Shown here: positions 47,716-56,997 of the stretch, one piece after another
Numbering within the stretch: position 1 is the stretch's first letter
Layout: every line of letters begins with the position of its first letter
NCBI GenBank assembly: GCA_963780545.1
Contig: CAWACK010000017.1
Location: 39,599-103,598 of the forward strand
DNA: 64,000 bases
Direction: 5' to 3'
Source: UBA8941 sp963780545
GTDB lineage: Archaea; Thermoproteota; Bathyarchaeia; TCS64
The notes under the pieces: model-generated
What the model was told of the DNA's origin: nothing
Database searches by the model: none
The model's input: the letters and a program-made list of their open reading frames with translations, nothing else
Program-made: the position numbers and the translations under genes

Positions 47716-49368
47716 ATGGTTTTTGACACCGTCATCAGGAACGGCAGAATAGTCGATGGTACCGGTTCACCCTGGTTCATGGGAGACCTGGCGATCAAGA
47801 ATGGCAGGATAGCCCACGTGGGTAGAGTCGACGCCGGTGAAGCCGAGGAGGTGCTAGACGTTGAGGGCCTAATCGTCTCACCCGGGATCGTGGACATCCA
47901 CTCACACAGCGACTACTCTATAATAGAGAACCCCAGAGCCGACAGCTTCGTACGACAGGGCATAACGACCGTCCTGAACGGTAACTGCGGAGGCTCAGCT
48001 GCACCCCTCAACGAGGAGGCGCGAAGAATCTTCGATGAGATGAATGACAGGGTGAGTGGGTGGCTCACAACCGACGAGTACCATAAAAAGATCGAGGAGA
48101 ACGGCGTGTCCATAAACGCGGCGACGTGCACTGGCCTCGCGAACCTCCTCGTCATGACCATGGGCCTGGAGGCTTGGGACCGCCCACCGAAAGAGAGAGA
48201 GCTCCCGGTTATGAAGAAGCTACTGGCACAGGCCATGCGGGAAGGCTCCTTCGGCCTCTCCTCGGGACTCGAGTACGACCCCCAGACACTAACGACTACT
48301 CGGGACCTCGTCGAGCTCTGCGGTGTGGTGGCTGAGCACGGGGGCATCTACGCCACGCACATCAGGAGCAGGGACGAGCAGGTTGAGGCAGCCGCAAGGG
48401 AGGCCATAGAGATAGGGGAAAGGTCGGGCGCTGCGGTCGAAGGCGTACACTGGGGGGCCAGGTTCCCCTCCGACGGCAAAGCCAAGCTGATAGTCGAGAT
48501 GGTTGAGGAGGCGAGGGAGAGAGGCGTCGACATAGGAATCAACCAGGTCCCCTGGACCATGAGCGAGGACGGAGTCGGGTGGTGCGGCTGCTCCATGATC
48601 GAGCCGATAACATCTGGGTCGAAGTACACCAAGAGAGGCAAGATCACCCTGGCGATGCTGAAAGACCCGGAGGTGGTCGCTTACCTAAAGGCCGACCTGC
48701 ACAACCGCCAATACGGCCCAATACTCGCGGCGAAGAGGGGTTTATTCGACTCATGGGACAGGGTGCTCCTCGCCCACTGCGAGAAGAGCCCAAGATACAA
48801 CATGAAGAACCTCAGAGAGATAGGGGAGATGATGGGTAAGGACCCCTTCGACGCCCTGATTGGCATACTTGTCGCCGAGGGAGAGGGATTCGACAGGGTC
48901 TGGGGGACCGTAGGTATAACGAGCAGGTGGGACACGGAGTTCTCCCTCCTCCACCCACTATCCTCGGTGGCAATCGACTCCACGAACAACTCACTCGAGG
49001 GTCCACTATCATTGAAGCCGGTGGGGGAGGACACGACCAGGGCATTCGGCCAGTTCCCCTACTTCTTCCAGGAGTGGGTCGCTAGGAGGCACGCACTGAG
49101 CCTGGAGGAGGCGGTCAGGAAGTGCACGGGACTCCCGGCCCAGAGACTGCAGCTCATGGACAGGGGACTGCTGAGGGTTGGGATGTGGGCGGATGTGCTC
49201 GTCTGGGATCCGGAGAAGATCAAGGATAACTCGACGTGGGAGAGGCCCCGCAGGTACCCCAGCGGCATCAGCCAGGTCTACGTGAATGGAGTCCTGACGA
49301 TACGTGAAAACGAGCACACGGGCGCCCTCAACGGGAAGGTGCTGCGCCTAAACAAGCTGAGTAAATGA
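47716..49368 (+). CDS. N-acyl-D-amino-acid deacylase (D-aminoacylase family)
   Basis: 550 residues. Dual start and end strands of the urease-type barrel (FDTVIRNGRIVDGTGSPWF; LRVGMWADVLVWDPEKI) frame the metal site DIHSHSDYS. The Cys in VLNGNCGGSAAP is the bridging metal ligand of D-aminoacylases, and YATHIRSRDEQ gives a further His. Such enzymes free D-amino acids from N-acyl forms, feeding the divergent acd/ior fermentation operon 143 bp away. The link is inferred from position. Confidence 0.88.
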   Translation: MVFDTVIRNGRIVDGTGSPWFMGDLAIKNGRIAHVGRVDAGEAEEVLDVEGLIVSPGIVDIHSHSDYSIIENPRADSFVRQGITTVLNGNCGGSAAPLNEEARRIFDEMNDRVSGWLTTDEYHKKIEENGVSINAATCTGLANLLVMTMGLEAWDRPPKERELPVMKKLLAQAMREGSFGLSSGLEYDPQTLTTTRDLVELCGVVAEHGGIYATHIRSRDEQVEAAAREAIEIGERSGAAVEGVHWGARFPSDGKAKLIVEMVEEARERGVDIGINQVPWTMSEDGVGWCGCSMIEPITSGSKYTKRGKITLAMLKDPEVVAYLKADLHNRQYGPILAAKRGLFDSWDRVLLAHCEKSPRYNMKNLREIGEMMGKDPFDALIGILVAEGEGFDRVWGTVGITSRWDTEFSLLHPLSSVAIDSTNNSLEGPLSLKPVGEDTTRAFGQFPYFFQEWVARRHALSLEEAVRKCTGLPAQRLQLMDRGLLRVGMWADVLVWDPEKIKDNSTWERPRRYPSGISQVYVNGVLTIRENEHTGALNGKVLRLNKLSK

Positions 49369-49412
49369 GGGCAATAATCGCTAGGTGTTTCGGCGAGCAC
49401 ACCTTAACCCTT

Positions 49413-49433
49413 TACGCGCGCTGCGCACGCATA
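49413..49433. repeat. Two adjacent alternating tracts
   Basis: TACGCGCG (49413-49420) and TGCGCACGCATA (49422-49433), nearly continuous, in the spacer after the D-aminoacylase. Confidence 0.75.
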
Positions 49434-49539
49434 GCTCATATGAGCACGATTCCTTTAATATCACTCACAAACAAATTACGCTAAGATATACTCGGGATTC
49501 ACAATTTATTTAATCTAAATTCAAAATCACATCACTGAT

Positions 49540-49983
49540 ATGGACTTATTTCGCATTTTCGGAGGATCCAATAATTCCAGCAAATATGGCACAGAATCAA
49601 TGACCATCACGGGTATCCCTGTTAAGAGTAAGGGTGAAAAGATCATAGCAGATTACCTAACAAGAAACCAAATAAGATACGAATATGAACGGGAAGCCAG
49701 GGGAGGCTGGTTCATCTTCTCCAAGAAGATAGGGCTTCCCGACTTCTACTTACCTGACTACGATGTCTACGTGGAGTACTGGGGTATGCTGGATGTCGAG
49801 AACAGCCTTGATAGGGGCAGATACGAGAAGAGCATGAGGTGGAAAATGGCTCAATATCACAGGTATAACATCAAATTCATCTCCCTTTATGAGCGAAACC
49901 TCCAGAATCTGGATCGGGTCTTCAGGAAGAAGTTCGAAGATGTGACTGGCAGGTCACTGCCTCGGATGTTCAATGATCTATAA
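49540..49983 (+). CDS. PD-(D/E)XK nuclease-like protein
   Basis: 147 residues. KSKGEKIIADYLTRNQIRYE, KIGLPDFYLPDYDVYVEYWG and a following RYEKSMRWKMAQYHRYNIKF show the order E..PDF..hxExWG..K of VSR/restriction-like folds; the D in PDF and E in VEYWG are likely catalytic. No methylase or helicase accompanies it. It may be a repair or mobile-element nuclease. AT-rich surroundings. Confidence 0.6.
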   Translation: MDLFRIFGGSNNSSKYGTESMTITGIPVKSKGEKIIADYLTRNQIRYEYEREARGGWFIFSKKIGLPDFYLPDYDVYVEYWGMLDVENSLDRGRYEKSMRWKMAQYHRYNIKFISLYERNLQNLDRVFRKKFEDVTGRSLPRMFNDL

Positions 49984-50151
49984 GAATTATGGTAGATCAA
50001 GATTTAGTATAATCAAAGTAGAAATCTAGCTCGTTTAAAGTCTGGCATATTACCTACTCGCGCGAAGAACAGGATTTACATCTACGCTAGGCGCGTACGC
50101 ATACAACAGTGAATACGAGTGAAATACCCCTCACAATATGCGCACACGGGA

Positions 50152-50512
50152 TTATTGAGACTTGTAAAGAAGAATCAGGATGAAGCTGATGCCAAGTAGC
50201 GCCGCGGAAAACGTGAACACAGACTGTACACCCGAACCCTCCATCAGCCACGAAACACCCATCAGAGACGCGACGCCGACTAGGTTCGACACAATCATAG
50301 AGGTGCTGTAGCCGATGCTCCTAACCTCAAGCGGACTAGTATCAGCGATCAACATGTTAGTCAAAGGCATCGACGCGGAGTATAGGCCCCTCCATACCAT
50401 ATACATCACAGCCACCAGCAACAGGGTTACCCCTAAAGGTATCAGCACCACCGAAACAGCCATGCCAGCTATCACCAATAGGTAGGAGGTTCTCCTCCTC
50501 AGCCTGTCACCC
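50152..50512 (-). pseudogene. MFS transporter remnant, C-terminal part
   Basis: Five hydrophobic stretches (SYLLVIAGMAVSVVLIPLGV, LLLVAVMYMVWRGLYS, MIVSNLVGVASLMGVSWL and a last helix) follow GDRLRRRTSYL, which resembles the MFS loop motif GxLaDRxGRR. This is the C-terminal half of a drug-type MFS protein. The recognisable part starts exactly at an alternating CG tract (50514-50526), and the remaining upstream frame is nonsense. The N-terminal half is not present in the window. Confidence 0.65.
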
Positions 50513-50513
50513 A

Positions 50514-50526
50514 ACGCGTGCGCGCA
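50514..50526. repeat. Alternating tract at the MFS break
   Basis: ACGCGTGCGCGCA, at the boundary where MFS-like coding stops. Confidence 0.75.
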
Positions 50527-50538
50527 ATTTGTAGATGC

Positions 50539-50554
50539 TGCACGCGCGCACACA
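50539..50554. repeat. Alternating tract, 16 bp
   Basis: TGCACGCGCGCACACA, strictly alternating over 16 bases, 13 bp after the previous tract. Confidence 0.8.
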
Positions 50555-50670
50555 ATTCTTAGACCATAAGTCGTTACACGTGCGAAAAAAGGTCGCGCAC
50601 TCTTCAATTATGAAACCCTCGATATAATCGCGCGCTTCAGAAGTGCGGAAAAAGAAGACTTGAGCGAAAT

Positions 50671-51147
50671 TTAACTAATTAATTCGTAAGACTTAGTTTG
50701 ATTCGACCATTTATATGTTATTTTTACAGGATTTATGGGACTCAGTCTTTCAGAATCAAACATACTATTTTTTTCAGCAGTAAACTCGATGGAGAAGCCG
50801 GACGCATTTTTATTAACAATAAAATAAAATATCCTTCCCCCAGATCCCACATTACCTAATAAGTAATATTCTTCTTTGTAAGAATTACTGACATTATATT
50901 CTTTTTGTTGCAATGAAGTCGATAAAGTAATGTTGGTAAATTGGAGATTGAAAGTAACAAGTCCATTAAAACCGCCTGTGTTTTTATATTGAATTTTAAA
51001 ATAATTTTCATTTTGAATATAAATTTTCGTTTGTGGCATATCTATATAGTATTCTACCACAGGTTGCGTTGATGAAAAATACAAATAAGTAGCCAATAAC
51101 GCAACTAAAATGCCAGCGATCGCGATTTGTAGGTATCTTGATACCAA
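50671..51147 (-). CDS. Exported hypothetical protein
   Basis: 158 residues. An N-terminal helix (LQIAIAGILVALLATYLYF) precedes a Asn- and Tyr-rich beta-strand region (FKIQYKNTGGFNGLVTFNLQ) with several N-glycosylation sequons (NIT, NVS, NAS, NQT). It is likely anchored outside the cell as an Ig-like or CARDB-like fold. No family assigned. AT-rich. Confidence 0.65.
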   Translation of the reverse strand: MVSRYLQIAIAGILVALLATYLYFSSTQPVVEYYIDMPQTKIYIQNENYFKIQYKNTGGFNGLVTFNLQFTNITLSTSLQQKEYNVSNSYKEEYYLLGNVGSGGRIFYFIVNKNASGFSIEFTAEKNSMFDSERLSPINPVKITYKWSNQTKSYELIS

Positions 51148-51186
51148 TTTTAATCAGGTATCTAATTCTTTGGTACCTAAATAGTT

Positions 51187-51198
51187 ATGCGCGCGCAT
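51187..51198. repeat. Palindromic alternating tract
   Basis: ATGCGCGCGCAT, a perfect 12 bp palindrome, 40 bp upstream of the exported protein gene. Confidence 0.85.
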
Positions 51199-51335
51199 TT
51201 GCATACTCGAAACAGCCAGGGGCGAACGAGAAAGGGGAGAGTTCCCGAATTACGCGCAAAAATAAATTGGTAAATTGATCGCCGAAGTAGGGTATACGTC
51301 CCTTCGCCTTCTGAAGGCTCGGCGACACTATACAT

Positions 51336-51437
51336 CTACTGTGGCTTCTTCTTCTCCGGGTGTGCTTTAGCTACATGAGCATCTCTCTGCTTAGCACTCG
51401 GAAAGACTTCACCACACACCTTGCATTTACATGGCAT
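51336..51437 (-). CDS. C2H2-type zinc-finger microprotein (33 residues)
   Basis: MPCKCKVCGEVFPSAKQRDA continues HVAKAHPEKKK to a TAG. The pattern CxxC..F...HxxxxH is a single classical C2H2 finger with a basic tail, the kind found in many archaea. It is short but has all ligands and a stop-to-start length of 34 codons. An alternating CG tract (51488-51498) lies 50 bp upstream. Likely DNA or RNA binding. Confidence 0.7.
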   Translation of the reverse strand: MPCKCKVCGEVFPSAKQRDAHVAKAHPEKKKPQ

Positions 51438-51487
51438 ACAGGGTCTAAAAACAAAGAAAATTGATCCCTATTTATCTTTTTGTATAG

Positions 51488-51498
51488 CATGCGCGCGC
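51488..51498. repeat. Alternating CG tract
   Basis: CATGCGCGCGC upstream of the zinc-finger microprotein. Confidence 0.7.
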
Positions 51499-51691
51499 CG
51501 GAATCTTTGTTACTGCTTATAGGCTACAAACTCTACAGACTCGGTGGACCAGAGCATACCTGATACAAGTCTCAATTTGTAAAAAGGGATATCAGATTTG
51601 AGAGCAAGATGAGGGTAAGTAATCTTGATTGAAGTGGAGAACCTAACCGCGAGCGCGAAATGGAAGTAGAGACTTAGGAGGGCTTGAAGAT

Positions 51692-51839
51692 ATGAAAGCT
51701 ATGAAACTAAGGCTCTTAGCGATGGGAAGCATCCTCTCGGTTTTTAGGAGCCATCCTGCTTACTGTGCGCGGTTACTCAACGAGTCTCGTTGGATTGCTC
51801 GGCGTAGGAATAGTGTTACTCGTGGTTGGAGTAATCTAG
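51692..51839 (+). CDS. Two-helix membrane microprotein, +1 frameshift near 51746
   Basis: About 48 residues when joined: MKAMKLRLLAMGSILSVF, then GAILLTVRGYSTSL and VGLLGVGIVLLVVGVI to a TAG. The zero frame gives hydrophilic nonsense after TTT AGG, while TTT (A) GGA GCC ATC restores two membrane helices. A strong GGAGGG lies about 10 bp before the ATG, supporting translation. Function unknown. Confidence 0.5.
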
Positions 51840-51907
51840 AAGTAGCCGAGGGGCAAAGATAGCAGACTCATTACTTGTGCACTAGTGCAGGTCAAACCAA
51901 ACTCACC

Positions 51908-51917
51908 TGCGCGCGTG
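51908..51917. repeat. Alternating CG tract
   Basis: TGCGCGCGTG in the spacer before the 94-residue monooxygenase-like gene. Confidence 0.65.
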
Positions 51918-52002
51918 GGGGCTGAACCGTAAAAAAATACAGTCTTCGGTAGCTCAATCGGTTTATTTGTCTCCGATCCTTTGAGCTAGATGAGGGAATT
52001 TA

Positions 52003-52287
52003 ATGGTGAATGTGATAGTTAAAGAAAAGGTGAAGGATCACGATAAGTGGTTTAAAGTATTCTTAGAGGATGCGAAGAACAGAGGCGGGTCCCTGGGCGG
52101 TACAGTTTACCAGTGCGCAGAGGATCCTAACCAGCATTTAATTGTGTTTGACTGGAAGGATCGCGGGAGCTTGGATGCTTTTTTTAAGGTCTTGGAGTCT
52201 GACGCCATGAAGCCGGTCTTCGAGAAGGCGGGCCTCATCGAGCATGAGCACCACATATGCGAGAAAGCGACGAAGTTCAAGCAGTGA
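52003..52287 (+). CDS. Small dimeric alpha-beta barrel protein (ABM-like)
   Basis: 94 residues. VIVKEKVKDHDKWFKVFLED, then GTVYQCAEDPNQHLIVFDWK and LDAFFKVLESDAMKPVFEKA follow the strand-helix-strand order of antibiotic-biosynthesis-monooxygenase/cyclase-like proteins. His at the end (EHEHH) could bind metal. The role is unknown. Confidence 0.65.
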   Translation: MVNVIVKEKVKDHDKWFKVFLEDAKNRGGSLGGTVYQCAEDPNQHLIVFDWKDRGSLDAFFKVLESDAMKPVFEKAGLIEHEHHICEKATKFKQ

Positions 52288-52320
52288 TTTACATATTCAA
52301 TTTGCTGCGTATTATCTTAG

Positions 52321-52329
52321 GTGCGCGCG
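52321..52329. repeat. Alternating CG tract
   Basis: GTGCGCGCG in the short convergent spacer between the ABM-like and SDR genes. Confidence 0.65.
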
Positions 52330-52334
52330 ACGTG

Positions 52335-53210
52335 CTAGAGGGAGTGGGTTAGGAAATCTGTCCGTCCACCGTCAACGGCCAGGATCTGACCCGTGATGAA
52401 GCTCGCCTCGTCGGATGATAGAAAAAGGGCAGCGTTGGCGATGTCCTCTGGTTCTCCCTCGCGCCTCAGCATGGTGTGCTCCTCAAAGTATTGGCTGCGT
52501 TTTCTGACCTCGTCGGGACTCCGCCCCTGAACGGTCATGTCGGTTAGGATATGACCCGGCGCAATTGCGTTCACGTTTATGTGGTGTTGACCTAGCTCCA
52601 CGGCGAAGCGCTTTGTGAGAATAATCACGGCAGCCTTGGTCGTTGCGTAGAGTGTGGTACCTGTGAGGGCGGTTCCTATGCCCGCTACTGAGGCTATGTT
52701 AACGATCTTGCCATAGTGGTTCTTAATCATGTGAGGTGCAACATTTTGGCAGCAGAACAGCATTCCTTTGACGTTCGTATTCATCAATGCGTCGAGGTCT
52801 CCCTCCTTGAGCTCCAGCATAGACCCGCCACCCCCGCCTATGCCCGCGTTGTTCACCAAGATGTCGACTCCGCCGAAACGCTTCATAGTCTCACCGACCA
52901 TCTCCTGAACGGCGGCTCTGTCGGAGACATCTGCCTTAAACGAGAAGGCTTCTCCGCCCGACCTTTTAATCACGTCCAAAACCTCCTCGGCTTTGCTGCT
53001 ACTCCGGCTGTAGTTCACCACGACCTTCGCACCCTCACGGGCAAGAGCTATGGATGTGGCCCTCCCGATGCCGCGGGAACCCCCAGTCACGATGGCCGAT
53101 AAGCCTTCGACTCGGCCGCGCCTGTTACCGCTCTTCGGTTTCTCGCTCACAACGAATCCCCTCTCACGTAGATGTTGCATCGTTTCATGGAGTTGAGGTT
53201 GTCGCTCCAC
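52335..53210 (-). CDS. Short-chain dehydrogenase/reductase
   Basis: 291 residues. Classical SDR: IVTGGSRGIGRATSIALARE (TGxxxGxG), NNAGIGGGG, ASVAGI..YATTKAA (Ser-Tyr-Lys), and AVDGGRTDF at the end. FabG-like, NAD(P)H-dependent; the substrate is unknown. About 35 extra N-terminal residues (MERQPQLHETMQHLRERG) precede the fold; a start nearer the fold may be true. Confidence 0.88.
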   Translation of the reverse strand: MERQPQLHETMQHLRERGFVVSEKPKSGNRRGRVEGLSAIVTGGSRGIGRATSIALAREGAKVVVNYSRSSSKAEEVLDVIKRSGGEAFSFKADVSDRAAVQEMVGETMKRFGGVDILVNNAGIGGGGGSMLELKEGDLDALMNTNVKGMLFCCQNVAPHMIKNHYGKIVNIASVAGIGTALTGTTLYATTKAAVIILTKRFAVELGQHHINVNAIAPGHILTDMTVQGRSPDEVRKRSQYFEEHTMLRREGEPEDIANAALFLSSDEASFITGQILAVDGGRTDFLTHSL

Positions 53211-53291
53211 GATCAGCGATATGATCCCCTGTTTAGTCCCTAAAATAGGCGCGTGCGATAAAATAAAAACTCGGAGATAAATCTAGAAAAT

Positions 53292-53741
53292 ATGGTTATT
53301 GAAGATCAATTAAAGAAACTGGGATTAAAGCTTCCAGATCCGCCACCACCGGAGGGTAACTACGTAGGGGCCATACTGTCTGGCATAATGGCCTTCACCA
53401 GTGGTCAAACTCCCTTCACCACGACTAAAAGAGGGTTGGTTGGAAAGGATCTGACGATAGAGGAGGGGTATTCCGCGGCTCGGGAGGCATGTCTTAACTG
53501 TTTAGCCCAGTTAAAGTGTTTGCTTGGGAGTCTAGATAGAATAAAACAAGTTATTCAGGTCATTGGATACATCAACAGCGCTGAAGGATTCCTGGACCAA
53601 GCAAAGGTTCTGAATGGTTTCACTGACCTTCTTACTCAATTATTTGGTGAGGTTGATGGTAGACCAGTGCGTGCTGCGATCCCGATTCACCATCTGGGTT
53701 TGGAGGCTATTGAGGCTTGGATGATTGTTGAGGTGAAGTAG
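53292..53741 (+). CDS. RidA/YjgF family protein
   Basis: 149 residues. LPDPPPPEGNYVGAILSGIM, TSGQTPFTTTKRGLVGKDLT, YSAAREACLNCLAQLKCLLG and VRAAIPIHHLGLEAIEAWMI are the YjgF_endoribonc-type pattern. RidA proteins hydrolyse reactive enamine/imine intermediates from amino acid metabolism; the usual Arg of the active site is in PVRAAI. Confidence 0.88.
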   Translation: MVIEDQLKKLGLKLPDPPPPEGNYVGAILSGIMAFTSGQTPFTTTKRGLVGKDLTIEEGYSAAREACLNCLAQLKCLLGSLDRIKQVIQVIGYINSAEGFLDQAKVLNGFTDLLTQLFGEVDGRPVRAAIPIHHLGLEAIEAWMIVEVK

Positions 53742-53758
53742 TCTCATAAGAATCTACT

Positions 53759-53768
53759 ACACGCGCGC
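53759..53768. repeat. Alternating tract
   Basis: ACACGCGCGC, 20 bp after the RidA stop. Confidence 0.6.
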
Positions 53769-53941
53769 TGAGGAGATGCATGTTGGTATAGGGGGTTCGA
53801 AGATGACTGCGTTCAAGGGGGGGCACATGTTCTTGTTTTGGAGGTAAACGGAGTTCCTTGATGCGGTTCTGGGTTTCTTGGAATCACAGAAAACAGAATC
53901 GTTGAAAGGTGGTTAGACGATGCATTCTGGATTGATCAGCC

Positions 53942-54352
53942 CTAGGGGCCGGACCTCGGAGGCATCATGCCGCCCAACAGTTCGGTCAGAGACGGCATAG
54001 TTATCGGTTCATCTTCCACGATTCTCCCGTTTGCGAGACGGTAATAGGTGATGACTCGGGCAGAGGCCTTTTTCCCGTTGGCGAGGGTGAGATTCATGTT
54101 TCCCCGCAACACGACCGAATCGCCTTCTGCTACCAGATCCGTGATTTCAAAATCGCGTGTCGGCGCGAAGGCCTTTAGGCCGGAAACCACAGCCTTGAAG
54201 CCGGTTCGATCGGCGGTGCCCATACTCGGATTCGCATAATTCGGTGCAAGCAATTCGTCGATAAGGTCGATATTGCCGCCGCTTAACACCTCTTTCGCGA
54301 ATCTCCGGACTACGGCTTTGTTCCCATCGGTGGTCATTTCAAATTCTCCCAT
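53942..54352 (-). CDS. SnoaL-like (NTF2 fold) protein
   Basis: 136 residues. NKAVVRRFAKEVLSGGNIDL, LAPNYANPSMGTADRTGFKA and GRIVEDEPITMPSLTELLG match SnoaL-like polyketide cyclase proteins. Codons are more GC-rich and bacterial-looking (GCGCGTGTCGGCGCG-like runs), which hints at recent transfer. Function unknown. Confidence 0.78.
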   Translation of the reverse strand: MGEFEMTTDGNKAVVRRFAKEVLSGGNIDLIDELLAPNYANPSMGTADRTGFKAVVSGLKAFAPTRDFEITDLVAEGDSVVLRGNMNLTLANGKKASARVITYYRLANGRIVEDEPITMPSLTELLGGMMPPRSGP

Positions 54353-54381
54353 ATTCTCAAAACTATCCTTTGAATATAAAC

Positions 54382-54395
54382 CATATGCGTGCGCA
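54382..54395. repeat. Alternating tract
   Basis: CATATGCGTGCGCA in the spacer between the SnoaL-like and kinase genes; another (GCGCACGCGT) lies at 54464-54473. Confidence 0.65.
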
Positions 54396-54487
54396 AAACA
54401 GACAAAAATGCGCTCGCTGCGAAAAATTGTATATTCTCAACAGATGATAAAAAAACGATGAAAGCGCACGCGTTAGCGCTCGCATAG

Positions 54488-56981
54488 CTATTGTATTGGA
54501 AGAGTTACCGTGAAGGTTGTTCCCTTATCGATCTTTGACTCGAAGTTTATGGAGCCACCCATCGCCTCAACAGCCCTCCGACAGTAAGTCAACCCCAAAC
54601 CCATACCTCCAGCCTTCGTTGTGTACAGCGGAGAGAAGATTCGCTCCCTCGACCCCTCAGGTATCCCCATACCCGTATCGCTGACGCGAATCAATACGAC
54701 ATCTTTCCCCTTCTCCGCACTGATCACTACTTTGCCCCCATTTGGCATCGCATCAACCGCGTTCTTCACAAGGTTATCGATGACCCTGTGCATTATATCG
54801 GGATCCAACTTGATGGGGTCAAGGCCTTTCCCGAATGAAGTCTCCAACGGTCACGTTACCTGGGATCGTTGATCCCTTCAAGATACTATTAACTAGGCTA
54901 CTCAGATCAGTTTTAATTGGGTGAGGGAGGATCTCGCGTGTGCTTGACCTCCAGTCGGCAATCATCTTCAGTGACCTGGTCGCGTTCTCCTCTACGATCT
55001 GGAGCATCCGTTGCATGAGGCTTGGATCCCGCTTCGCCATGTTTACCGCTTGAACCACTTGGGCTAGCGGTCCGCGCAGATCATGGGCGACTGTGGCACC
55101 CATCTGTTCCACCGCCGCGATCACTTCAGCCCTCTGAAGATCCTTCTGGAGTTCCCTCTGCCTCGAAATATTCCTGGAGATGATTCCCACGTTTGAGCCG
55201 ATTAGGAAGACGGTGTTAGAGTGCCAGATATTCGGTGAGACCCAGCTTGCACCCTCCCAGTGTGCCGGTTCACCGGTTCTGAGAACCTTCATCATCGCCT
55301 CGTATCTCTCCGTCTTCTCTATGCCGGGGAAGATCTCTTCGTATTTTTTGCCTATGAGATCCTCTTTTGTTGTGCCCATTGGAAGGCCCATTAGGAATAA
55401 TTTGAGAGCAACTTTGTTTAGGTCCAGTAGGCGAAGCTCGGAGTCGAATAATCCGAAGCCGTCCTCAGTTGATTCCATGAAGGCGGTGAGCCTCGTCTCA
55501 CTCTCATTGAGCTTCGTACTCCTCTCCTCAACCATATTCTCAAGTTTGATGGCGTACTCCTGCTCCCGCAGATTGGCTATCTTCAGGTCCTCCTCAATAG
55601 CAGCCAGCTCCTTATTCTTTGCCCGAAGCTCCTCCTCCGCTTCCCTCCTCGCTTCACGCTCCCGAATAGATAATATGCCGAGGCTGATGTCATCCGCAAG
55701 CTGATGAAGAAGATCGACCTCCTCAGTCGACCATGGATTAACTTCACGGGAGTAGATTGAGACGGCTCCATAGGACCTCACAGCGTTCATGAGTGGGAAG
55801 ACGATGGATGAGGCGTAGCCCCGCTTTAGGGCATCTGAGCGCCACGGTTCGAATCGTTGGTCATTGAGCATATCGCGGCAGAAGGTTACCTGCCCGGTGC
55901 GGATCGCCGTTCCCGTTGGGCCGCGGCCGCGCTCGTCGTCCGCCCAAGTTACCCTCATCTGGTTGATGTAGCCCATGTCGAAGCCAGCATAGGCGACGGG
56001 TCGGACGCTCTTCGCCTTGTCGTCTTCAGCTAGGCCTACCCAAACCATCCGGTAATCAGTGTCTCTGATAATAATCTTGCAGACCTCATCCAAGTAAGAG
56101 AACTCATTTATAGCCTTCGCGAGGGCCCTGTTGCCGTCGCTGAGGGTTCTGAGTATGCTGCTGAGCCGCTTCATCTCCTTCTCCGTCTTCTTCCTAGAGG
56201 TTATGTCTTGGAAGACGGTGGCGAACTTGTCCTCTCCGGAGGAGAAGACGGATATGTTGAAGTGCCTGTTCATGGGCGAAAAGTAGGTTTCGAATGTTTC
56301 GGGTTTCCCGGTGGCGGCTACCTTCGCATAGATTTCGAGATTGGGGGCGTGTTCTGTGCCGTATACCTCGGTGGCGAGCTTTCCGACGACATCCGCTTTC
56401 TTAAGATCGGTTATTTGTTCGAAGGAGGGGTTAACATCTGTTATGATGTAGTCAATTGATTCTCCGCTGTCATTTTTTACGATTTTGTGTAGGGCTACGC
56501 CTTCCACCATGGATGTGTAGAGGGAATAGTATTTCTCCTCGCTCGACTTCAGTTCTTCCTCAGCCCGTTTCTTCTCCACAGCGTGTCTGATCCTCTTCTC
56601 AAGAACCTTGTAGTGGCTGAGTTCCTTCTCCTTCCTGACGTAGTCGTTGGCTCCGGCTGCGAAGGCAGCTGAGGCTACTTCCTCACTCCCATGACCCGTG
56701 TAAATTATGAAGGGAATCGAATTCGTTTTCCTGATCTCAGCGCAGAACTGTATTCCGTTCATTTCCGGCATAATGTAGTCTGATACGATGCAGTCAAAGG
56801 CCTGTTCAGAGAGAAGTTTTAGTGCGTCGGCTGGTCTTGAGATGGTTGTGACTTTGAGTGATGTGTCAGCGTCCTCGAGGCTGAGTTTCGCCAGCTCCAT
56901 CTGAGTCTCTTCGTCGTCGACCAGGAGAACGCGAATTGCTTTAACGGCTCCTGAGACCGCTTCCTCGGGCAAACCATTCAC
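54488..56981 (-). CDS. Sensor histidine kinase with N-terminal receiver, +1 frameshift near 54845
   Basis: About 830 residues after joining. Order: receiver (about 14-130; VLLVDDEET, SDYIMPEMNG with the phospho-Asp, and a late Lys), PAS (about 146-270), GAF (about 282-440; TDYRMVWVGLAEDDKAKSVR), a coiled coil, PAS (about 495-605), HisKA-like VAHDLRGPLAQVVQAVN with the phospho-His, and an ATPase domain in the next frame (NLVKNAVDAMPNGGKV; DTGMGIP; GMGLGLTYC). GTT GGA GAC must be read GTT (G) GAG ACT. No membrane helix, so a cytoplasmic sensor; no separate output regulator is seen nearby. Confidence 0.88.
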
Positions 56982-56997
56982 CGATTATTTAGTAATG

